Source: Strongylocentrotus droebachiensis
Taxonomy: Eukaryota; Echinodermata; Echinoidea; Camarodonta; Strongylocentrotidae
Direction of reading: 5' to 3'
Assembly (NCBI GenBank): GCA_035222895.1
Contig: JAVYIG010007238.1
Location: forward strand, 1-64,000
DNA length: 64,000 nt
A program made the translations under genes and the position numbers. Shown here piece after piece: positions 55,048-64,000 of this stretch. The notes beneath the pieces are model-generated. The model was given only the letters and a program-made list of their open reading frames with translations. It did not search any database and was not told where the DNA came from. Position 1 is the first letter of the stretch. Each line of letters opens with the position of its first letter.

Positions 55048-55230
55048 ACAGTCAAACCTGTATTAGTGGCCACCTCTCTATAAAGGCCATCTGTCTATAG
55101 CGGCTATGCATTTTGTCTCCCATGAGAGAGAAATGTGTGTGGTAGAACTTATCTAGAAAGACCACCTGTCTACAATGGCCACTTTTTCTGTATCCATTGG
55201 GTGACCTTGATAGACAGGTTTGACTGTATC
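55048..55230. mobile_element. MITE with ACAGTCAAACCTGT ends
   Basis: The left text ACAGTCAAACCTGTATTAGT and right text GATAGACAGGTTTGACTGTA are inverted. Internal units AAGGCCATCTGTCTATAGCG and AAGACCACCTGTCTACAATG are repeated. Confidence 0.75.
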
Positions 55231-55308
55231 CTATGCCTATCCAATGAAATGAGCTTCAGACCAATATCTAACTGGGTCGGATATTGTCTGTTCAAAGCCA
55301 GAAGGGTC

Positions 55309-55820
55309 TTAAAGGTAATACAAAGTTTTGGTATGGGGTCATGAATTTGGTTATTAAATGAACATATTGGCAGCATATGCGATCCTACAATATTCAGTGA
55401 TCGTTGTCGCGGCTGAAATCGAGTCTAAAGTTATGAAATTGTAAATGATAAACTCTTTATGTTGTATAGCTCCCTCTCAAGGTCAACATATTAATTAAGC
55501 TATAAAACAATGTTTCTTGACTAAAATCAACCGATTAGCTATTCCCGTTTGGAAATTATATATCACAACTACATATTCTGAGATTTCCATGGTCGCAGCT
55601 ACTATTGTACGGCCGTAGGCGCTATTTGAAATTTATCAAATTTACCGGGAGCACCAGTAAATTTTTATATTCAATTTTTCTCAAAAGCAGAAGTGTTTTA
55701 GGGGCTAAATTTTCTAGAGCCTATAATACATCCACAGGGGCATCCAAATATATCAAAATTATCAAAGTATCATTATCCACCCAATTTTCAAAATTTCCCA
55801 AAACTTTTTATTACCTTTAA
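55309..55820 (-). mobile_element. Family B MITE, 512 bp
   Basis: TTAA-bounded, nearly identical along its length to 52584-53093 and in the same orientation. Confidence 0.85.
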
Positions 55821-56523
55821 CTGTGTGTAAAATGTTATGACTTAATGCCCTTCTGGCTCCACAGTCCAAACGACCATTCAGTATATTGCTTAGGTAGCAC
55901 CTTACAAATAAACCACCGCTGCATTTGAAAAATGCTACAAACAAAACAAAATAGTAACCAATTTTCTAGAAGGAAATCCCATAGAAAAAGCATTATAAAA
56001 GAGAGAATAGACACAGATTCTCATCAACGATTACATTTAGTACTTCAAAAGTTCCCATTCGATGGAATAAACACAAGAAGAAATAGTTATACATCTGTTA
56101 TATCCGAGTACTGTACATTATATACCACATTTCTAAATTTATATATCGTGCTCACATATTCACAAATGATCGAGCAACAGAGTTATCGTAGCAAAATCCA
56201 ATTCAATTATTATTGACAAAAAAGGCACAATAAACACATTGCAATACTTTTTATCTCATATAAAATCTAAACCCTTATCGATCGCACACACAGTGCCCAG
56301 ATACTTAACACACGCATCTCCTTTTTTGCACTTTATTCATTGGAGAAATGCAAGAAGGGAAATGAAATGTCCGACCCCATGGCACGTGAAAAACGGACGC
56401 TAAACGATGATGGTGGTGATGATGATAACCTTTAATATTGTATCCAACAATCGCACCTGTCGGTTCAAATTAAATGCAGATGCCACACATGTTGAATGAG
56501 ATTGTGCCAACTTCAAGTTGGTG

Positions 56524-59500
56524 TTATACGGGAGCACAGAAGACGGTCTTCTGGGTAAATTGACAAAGGCAAACTGTGGTTCTACAATGTCTCTTCCGCA
56601 ACGGGCCCACCAATTGCTTTTTGAGTAGTTTGTTGATATACGGTGCACTGTGCTGCATGAGGTACAGTTCTGCTTCCTCCTGTATAGAGACGGTACAGAT
56701 TGAAAGAAATATTTTATAGTAAATCATGTACGAACAATGTGAAGAAAAACTAGCAGAAGAACACAAAGCAGACAAATAAAAACGCTCATAAACGTGCTTG
56801 TCATTGAACTACTAGATATCAATTTGTAATTGCAATCCATTTAGTAATAGTCTGATTTTCAGACCCTGGTACCAAATGGTTGTAAGTTTTGTGCTGCACA
56901 AAGATTCAATCAGTTTAATTTTGGCCATTAAAAGAAGTGGGTGATGGATGTAGACAAATGCTCATGTATCCTTTTCAGCTCATTTTCTGTATGTTATTAC
57001 CAAAGAAAAAGGGAAGTCAGTCAGTCACCCAATAGTGTCTGACAGTGAAGTCTAGAAAGTAAACAGGTTTCCTTGCATATATGAAAATATAAGAACACTG
57101 TTAACGTTTAAATTTCACAGATAGGACATATTCATAATTCCTGCAAGTTCTACAGAATTTGATGTTTGCTACAAACGGGTCCCCCCCCCCCCCCCCACTC
57201 CGGGAGCAGAGGGAATGCGTTCATGTTCCCCAAATCTCTGGTAAAGGGGTACTATTTACACAATGAAGTCCGGCTCGTTATACACAAAAAATTGGCCCTT
57301 ATTGACTATACACTCTGGACTTAGGGGGGTGCTTTCAAATGGATCCTAAATGGAGGACCCGGGCAAATGGGACATAGTACCTTTAAGATAACTTTAGTTA
57401 ATGATTTTGTATTACCCCTAGTAATCCTACCACGATCAATAAAGATAATTAGTACATCATCCTAGAACAATGTGAAACCAACATAGACCTACCGCTATTG
57501 ATCTTGGGTCTGTGTCTGCGATGAGAGTCTGTGGTGATAATGTCCGTAGTCTGGTATCTATGGTGAGCCGGGTTGTATCATCTCCATCTCCCCCTGATGA
57601 GGGCAGCATTTCAACGCTTACTGACGAGTTCTAGTATGGAAGGTATTGTTGAAAATAATTAACATTATCATCATAAGGAGCATCATCAACATCATTATAA
57701 TCATTCGTCACCATAAATGTCATCATCACCATCATCCTCCTCCTCATCATCATTAGTATCATTACCACCACCACCATCAACATCATCATCATCACCCTTT
57801 TCCTCCTCATCATCATTAGTATCATTACCACCACCATCCTCCTCTTCATCATCATCATTAGTATAATTACCACCAACATCATCACCACCACCATCCTCCT
57901 CCTCCTCTTCATCATCATCTGCATTACCACCACCACCACCACCACCACCACCACCACCATCACCATCAACATCACCACCACCACCACCATCATCATCACC
58001 ACCACCATCAACATCACCATCATCACCACAACCACCAACATCACCATCACCACTATCACCACCATCACCACCTCCACCACCGTCACCACCACCACCGTCA
58101 CCACCACCGACACTACCACCACTAGGCCTGAGTCATGTCGGGATTTTCATAAACCGGGTCCCGACGGCCTTGTACCGATCGGGACCCGGTGTCCCGAAAT
58201 CAGCTCGCAGGATTTGTCATAAAAAGCGCATATCATCAGTATGTCCCTTAAAAGTGACCTTTGTTATCAATCAAATAAATCAACACATGCATACCTCGGC
58301 TCAGATCGGTATATTCTTTTATTTGACATTATTTTCATCCATGATTAGCGATGTTTAGTGCCATTATCGTGCCTCTAAAAGTAAAAAAACTGGGGCAGAA
58401 ATAGAGAGACAACGTTCGAGCCGCCATTTTGATTCATGCAGGTTGAATAAATCTGGTCAAAAAATATGAATGTTAGAATAATAAAACGGCTTTCTAAAAA
58501 ATTCTTCTGTAAAAATATACCGATCATATAATATTTTAAAGACAGAATAAATATTTATCTCTTATTTTAAACATCGCATGCTTTTTTTTTAAAGCTGAAA
58601 ATTACTTGGTAATCACAAGAAGTTTCGATACGGATAGCTGTTGCAAGGCAAGTTCAGACTAGTCTCGCAGTGCTCCTCGTAATTAGCTGTAATGCGTGCC
58701 AGAACGAACCCAAACAAAGACGTGATCGTAACGAGAAAAAAATCATTAAAAACTACGAGAGCACAATTGGAAAGACAACTACTGTTCAAAATTACCATAA
58801 TCAGATACATAACTTGGATAAAGAATTCAATAATCGCCCAAGAAATGCCACAGAAATTGTGATAATCGAGGAGTTACTGGGTACATATTTATCGCAAGGG
58901 GCCGGCCTGCTGCAAATACTCGAATCCTTTGTTATACTGCTTTTTACCGTAGAGGGCGGGATTTGGTTTCTAGCCTCGTGTTCAATTTAAACATGTGTAA
59001 TTCGGACATCGCAGCAGTCCCTTCCGATAATGATTGTACCTTTAGTAACTCCTTAAATATCACTATTTATGTGGCTTTTCTTGGACAACTATTGTATTCT
59101 TCCTCCAAGTTATGTATCTGCTTACGATAATTTTGAGTAGTTGTCTTTCCAATTGTGCTCTCATAGTTTTTTAATGATTTTTTTCTCGTTACGATCACGT
59201 CTTTGTTTGGGTTCGTTCTGGCACGCATTACAGCTAACAAGGAGCACTGCGCATTTTTCCGAGACTAGTCTAAACTTGCCTTGCAACAGCTATCCGTATC
59301 GAAACTTCTTGTGATTACCAAGTAATTTTCAGCTTTTAAAAGAAGCATGCGGTGTTCAAAATCAAAGAAAAAATATCTATTTTGTCTTTTAAAAATTATT
59401 CGATCGGTATGTTGTAAAGAAGTACTTTTTAGAAAGCCGTTTTATTATTCAAACATTAATGTTTCTTTCAACCTGATTTATTAATCCTGCCGAGAGACCC

Positions 59501-62500
59501 GCCCAGTACAGTATACGCTAGCTAGCAGCTGGCAACAACAACCCCATGGGGCGAACTGCTAGCTTTGCAACCCATATTTATATGATATATCAGCAGTTCG
59601 GATTGATTCAGGATGAGCTAGAATATGATTGGTAACAATTAAATACTTAAGTTTTAAGGTGGATTGATTTTAGTGGTGTGCAAAACTGCAATTTCTTACA
59701 TATTTCATTATTTTTTTCGGAGCGTCGGTTCTCAAAAAACGAAACCGGGACCCGACGGCAACGGTCGGGTCCCGGTGTGATCGACCGTACCGACTCAAGC
59801 CTAACCACCACCATCATCAACACCAACATCACCACCACAAACCTGTACCCAATCAAAGACTTCTTTCATACATACCTGATTTAAACCCATATCTCCATCA
59901 CCTCTGACGCGATTGTCACTCAAGAACTGTATCATCTCTTTCTGCCATTATCAAACAAGAAAAATCAATGATACATTTTTCAGATTAAATTTAAAGAACT
60001 AGAAGATATCTAGTGTAATCATCAATAGTGATCTGTCAGTTTATGACAGGTTCAGTGACCCAATCAAAATGTTATATCAAGTGTCTCTCCAAGTTCCTCT
60101 GTCTTGAGCCATAGTTTTCAGCATTTCATACCCTGTTGCTCCACACTCCACTAGTGTAATAACCCCTTTAATAACAGTCAAAGACATCGGACAAAGTATA
60201 TGGTCCTTTTTTTAAATATCAGTAACGGACAGACCAGCTGACCACGAAATATGGTGACTTCTACAAACTTTTTTGTGTGTTTTGAGGTATAGACTCGGCT
60301 TTCCATTTCTCTTTATAACCTCCTGCACACACATTATACAAGGCCTTAAAAAAAAAATATTGTATTGCCCTTTAGGTGCCAAAACATGGGTCGGTCGGAC
60401 GGTCAGAAATCTTCTTCTTTCCCCCCCCCCCCCTTTTTATTTTTTACTCCCTCTTTAGACTGATATTTCTCAGTTTTTCTCTCTAAAAAACGGTAAAAAA
60501 AAAAGTTCAGTCAAAAAATATTTCACATAACAATTTCCAATGTTGCTCATTGCATTTTTCTTCTCAGTAAATTTTAAACATATATCCTAATAAAATATGA
60601 ATCGCATGGTCTTAGAGAAAAATTATGAAGAAGTCTGGGATTCTTTAAAAAACTAAAGACAGAATAAAAAGTACACTCACCCTACAGTCTGTCAAGTCAA
60701 AGTATATGAAGTGGAGCTGATATTGTGCAGGTTAAGGCAAAATAGGTATCACAATTAACAGAGAATCCATCAATACTAATGAAGAAAAACATTCATGTAT
60801 TCTTATGTTATTTATTGTTATCTCTATCGTGTGGGGGTCAAATTTCTGCGTTTTTTTAATGTGGACAATCTTGAATATCTTTTTTAGTTTTGCAGAGCTA
60901 TTTTAAGCCTGTCTGTACTAGTTTGGCCAGGGGGATTAGACCCCCTTGCTCATCTCATCAAATCAGCTCTCAATTAACATAAGAAAAAGGGGATCATGGG
61001 GGACCAACCGGCACCGTGTAGGCATTGTTTGCTATATAGAGAGCGCAAGTAGCTATAAATAGTGCAGTGGGAATTTAAAGCTTTTCAGAGCTACATTAAT
61101 CACCCCTCCCTCATAACTTTTGCTTCATTTGCTTCTGCTGCTCTTCATTTGTAAGGATACCACAGCTCTATTCCAGCACCAGTTGAATCTATCGGTCATC
61201 CCAACCAGGATGTTGTGCTTACTGAAGATCATGTTAGCACGGGACAGGTTTGCCTCTATTAAACCATTCAACTGAGAAGAAAAGATAAGAAACAAAAGAA
61301 AATAATAATATTAATAATAATATTCCGCTTTTATATAGCGCTTACTACAATGTCTCTAAGCGCTTTATAGATATACTATTACCCCGGTCATTGGATTCAG
61401 TGCTTGCCCGCACACACTGTGTGCACAAGTTATCAGCTCAAATTTGAATTCCATATGGTGATAAATAAATATTCTGACATCATACACAAAAGTTCTAACA
61501 CTAAAAATAATTTTGAATTTTTTCACAAAATTAAATGTAAATTACGAAGAAACTACATATCAAGGTCAGTCCCACAGAAGATGTTTTAGTGCCTCATCAA
61601 ACGATGAAAGAAAGAATGAAATAGTCAGTTCTACTCTTGAGAATTCATTCATTCATTCATTCATCAATTTGTTAATTTCTTTGTTCATTCAAGCCCAGAA
61701 GAGTATGAAATTGAACATACATGTAGTAGCTGCACAATATAAATGGACCTATTGTTCTTCTTATCATTATTATGATCCATTATGATTAACGTCATCGTCA
61801 TCATCATCATCATCATCAATACTATTACTATTATTATTATTATCATTATTATTATCATTATCAAACTTATTAGCCGAGGAGGTTTAAATTTAACCCATGG
61901 TTTAAATCTTCATTTACATAACCCATGGTCTAAAATAAGAGCAAAATAAGTGTGACACATTCAGAGGTCCAATATTAGATGCACGCAAGGCAAGGTAAGC
62001 TTAATTTGCGCTAATTAAAACAGTTATGTAAATGAGGGTTTAAAACATGGGTTAAATTCAAACCCCCTTTCTGAATTCGGTCCATAGTGACACAGAAGGG
62101 GCTAATGACGACTCACCTTTCTCTTCTCATAGAAGACGATAAGATGCAGGAGACCGACCACCACGGCGGACAAGACAAAGGCGATGAGGAGGGAGATCCC
62201 CACATGGAGACCACCGGACTCCTTGTTATGGAAGTTACTAAGGTTACCGACGACGCCCACAATGATGAGAGCGGTGATGATGGCACAGACGAGGGAGCTA
62301 AAGAGACGGTTGTACCACAGGGTGTACCACCTCATCTTGGGAGCGTCGAGGATGGCGGAGATGGCTGCAGTGTAGTCCTGTTGAGGTATCTACAGAAGCA
62401 AATAAACGATCAAAATGTTCCATTATAAAGAGCAACAGGAACTTCTACAGCTAAGAATACAAACAAACATATCATTTCAAAATTTTCTTGACAAAAAATC

Positions 62501-63655
62501 TGATATACTCAAGGAACCTTCAACTTTACTTAGAGTCAACTACAGATTATGAGTATTATGATTATTGTTATTATTATCATTATTATCAAAACAAATTGAA
62601 GAGTGGGGGAACATACCTGAACATCTATTATTGCTATTTCATAAGGACAGCCGATGGTATCAAATCTTGCCTTACAAATAGCAATCTGCTTCATGTCCAA
62701 GTCGCTTAAATCTCAGTTAATAGTTTGATATCTCAGAATAATAGAGGAGCTATTGAAGAGCAGGAGAAACGTACCTGAACTCCTTTCCTTGCTAGTTCAT
62801 CAGGACAATAAATGGTGTCAAATCTTGCCTTGCAACAGCAATCTGTACTTGATTGGATGGTCGCCAGATGAGCACTGTTGTACAGGGCTGAAAAGAGTGA
62901 TCAAATAGGATGTCATCTAACAAATTTATCTCATACATTCATCTAATAATTTTCACTCAACAAAAAAAGAAAGTGGACACTATTTATAGTTCAGATTTTC
63001 AAATAAATATCTAATTTAAATTATCTTTCATATATCAAAATATAAATAAATCCTATGTATTACAGATGATATGCAATTGAAATCATACCATTCATATATG
63101 AGCGAACGAGCATAGCCATTTAATAATAAATAAGCTTCTGAAAGAAAATGCAAAATGGGGCATCTGGCCTTTCAAATGTTGATGAGCATTGTGGTATTTT
63201 AATGTCATGTTATCCTCTTTTTCAATGCACTATGCATAATCAATAATAACGAGGTAATCCAAGTATCCAACCACCTTGTGAAAAGTTTATTTACTCTACA
63301 AGATTGGCCAGAGAGGGGGGTCATTTTATTTCATTTATTCCACACAAATTTCTAAATGCAATAGATGTTACTTTGATGTGCTACAAATACATGCATTCCC
63401 ATACAGACTGTAGGAGACTTGTGTCAATATACACACATGCCTGCAATTCAATGATTAAATAATCATTAAAGCATCCCCACCATGTTTGCACTCCACCCAG
63501 ACTTTGACCCAATGAGCTTAATTAAAACATTACTGACTGAATTATCTCTTCTCCCATGGCTTATATACAGGTACCATGCAGGTCCGGTATGCAAAGGGTT
63601 AATTGTCCACTTACCAGGCACATTATTGTTGAGAGAGGCATCATGAGCATCCAAG
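56524..63655 (-). CDS. TMEM268: TMEM268 homologue (DUF4481 family), 3' eight exons plus one alternative; 5' end off window
   Basis: Exons in transcript order: 63615-63655, 62775-62887 (A) or 62617-62711 (B), 62117-62389, 61161-61271, 60681-60716, 59876-59941, 57493-57630, 56524-56679; stop TAA at 56524. All are GT/AG with matching phases. Exon 62117-62389 holds two membrane helices (LFSSLVCAIITALIIVGVVG and VGISLLIAFVLSAVVVGLLH) ending in FYEKRK. The cytosolic part has LNGLIEANLSRANMIF, ILVGMTDRFNWCWNRAV, LHFIYFDLTDC, MIQFLSDNRV and the C-terminal EEAELYLMQHSAPYINKLL...RTTVCLCQF, all in the order of vertebrate TMEM268. The donor after 61161 (GTATCC) is weak. TMEM268 is a little-studied two-helix membrane protein; its function here is not deducible. 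The start codon lies beyond 64000 or was not recognised. Confidence 0.85.
57640..58127. repeat. Long (CAY)n trinucleotide array
   Basis: About 490 bp of CAT/CAC/CCT triplets in the TMEM268 intron next to exon 57493-57630. It continues after the palindromic insertion at 59805-59845. Confidence 0.95.
58128..59808. mobile_element. 1.68-kb near-complete palindrome inserted into the trinucleotide array
   Basis: Arms of roughly 830 bp each (about 58128-58960 and 58985-59808) are reverse complements, with GGCCTGAGTC... and ...GACTCAAGCC at the tips and TA on either side. Inner landmarks such as GTGATCGTAACGAG / CTCGTTACGATCAC and ACCCGGTGTCCCG / CGGGTCCCGGTGTGA pair up. No transposase ORF. Confidence 0.85.
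60903..61078 (+). mobile_element. Family C MITE, 176 bp
   Basis: Starts TTAAGCCTGTCTGTACTAGT and ends GGGAATTTAA. Shares GTTTGGCCAGG and GCAAGTAGCTA with 26832. It lies in a TMEM268 intron. Confidence 0.75.
61300..61395 (-). mobile_element. CR1-like retroposon tail in reverse
   Basis: (AAT)n, then TTTTATATAGCGCTTACTAC and TCTCTAAGCGCTTTATAGAT; the reverse relative of 53560-53640. Confidence 0.55.
61795..61865. repeat. (ATC)n/(ATT)n microsatellite
   Basis: Trinucleotide run in a TMEM268 intron. Confidence 0.9.
61880..62072. mobile_element. MITE with GGTTTAAATTTAACCCATGG ends
   Basis: The left text GTTTAAATTTAACCCATGG and CTTCATTTACATAAC pairs with the right text GTTATGTAAATGAGG and ACATGGGTTAAATTCAAAC; about 40-bp imperfect inverted repeats. 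Confidence 0.75.
62617..62711 (-). CDS. TMEM268: Alternative (mutually exclusive?) TMEM268 exon B, 95 nt
   Basis: Reads DLSDLDMKQIAICKARFDTI then GCPYEIAIIDVQ and ends CAG|GTATGT. Exon A (62775-62887) shares KARFDTI-CP-E-A---VQ at the same place. Both need one base from the upstream exon and both end in phase 0, so each can replace the other but they cannot be joined in series. The acceptor (TATTAACTGAG) has a poor pyrimidine tract, so B may be minor or decaying. Confidence 0.55.
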
Positions 63656-63701
63656 CTAGAACCTATTAAACAAGAAATTGGAATAGATGATTACAATAAT
63701 A

Positions 63702-64000
63702 TTAAAGGTAAAGACCAGTATTGGAAACGCCCCAATTTCAAAAAATGAAAATGAAGCTCTAATACCAATCATGTGAAAGAATATGTGTTGAATAATACAT
63801 GATGATAAATTTTTTGCCGGGAAACCGCCTACTAATTGATATATTTGGTAAATTAGTTTATCTATTGGTTTGTGAGAGATAAAAACGCATGTGTCGCGCA
63901 CGTGTGCGTAGTCCCATATACATCTTTCTATGTACAGTGCTTGTAACTTTATGAAGACTGGGACAATTTTCTTACCATTTTGATGATTCCAGAACCTTCC
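63702..64000 (-). mobile_element. Family A MITE, cut by the window edge
   Basis: Starts TTAAAGGTAAAGACCAGTAT, matching the reverse of 40857 inward, and still in register (TGATGATTCCAGAACCTTCC) at the last base. Confidence 0.8.

Noticed and set aside
56400-56648. Alternative frame for the last TMEM268 exon (82-codon ORF)
   Set aside because: The other frame joins in phase with exon 57493-57630 and matches the TMEM268 C-terminus; this one does not.
57631-58122. 163-codon minus-strand ORF rich in Val and Met
   Set aside because: It is a translation of the (CAY)n microsatellite; no splice context or composition of a real protein.
58670-58990. 106-codon ORF in the large palindrome
   Set aside because: It crosses arm and loop, matches no family, and its arm copy at 59130-59300 does not keep the frame.

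Overview
The window is eukaryotic: AT-rich, with intron-split genes using GT/AG junctions, long introns, and many microsatellites and short inverted-repeat transposons. Four genes are recognisable by protein similarity (HSD17B8, TMEM141, a Polycomb-like MTF2/PHF1/PHF19 protein and TMEM268). Together with the repeat types (fold-back MITEs, TTAA-flanked MITEs, jockey/CR1-like non-LTR fragments, a tRNA-derived SINE) they suggest a marine invertebrate, most likely a deuterostome such as an echinoderm. The species is not identified; no database search was possible.

Layout from left to right. 0.6-3.6 kb: 5' part of HSD17B8 (minus strand; the 3' end lies beyond the left edge). 3.7-10.2 kb: no gene; a 1.8-kb fold-back element (6260-8080), a piggyBac-like MITE (8420-9206) and a retroposon tail. 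10.2-15.5 kb: an unrecognised minus-strand gene with an acidic tail, an in-frame TGA, duplicated small exons and a minisatellite grown next to a coding exon. 16.4-22.8 kb: transposon-rich, with a 552-codon open reverse transcriptase (17693-19351), an orphan first exon (20630-20669), and a second retrotransposon fragment split by a 1.5-kb element built from TATAGAATTCTATA-type palindromes. 23.9-26.7 kb: complete TMEM141 homologue on the plus strand. 31.9-47.4 kb: complete Polycomb-like gene on the minus strand, 14 coding exons, 708 residues, with Tudor, two PHD fingers, winged-helix region and C-terminal domain. 47.5-56.5 kb: no coding exon seen; several MITEs. 56.5-63.7 kb: TMEM268 homologue on the minus strand, its 5' end beyond the right edge. 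It has two alternative versions of one exon and an intron filled by a (CAY)n array into which a 1.7-kb near-complete palindrome has inserted.

The genes are unrelated housekeeping or chromatin genes with no operon logic: HSD17B8 is a mitochondrial-type short-chain dehydrogenase, TMEM141 and TMEM268 are small membrane proteins, and the Polycomb-like protein is a PRC2 accessory factor. The most unusual content is repeat biology: several independent inverted-repeat architectures, repeat arrays that start exactly at splice sites, and histone-type 3' stem-loops in an intron. All coordinates and translations were derived by eye.
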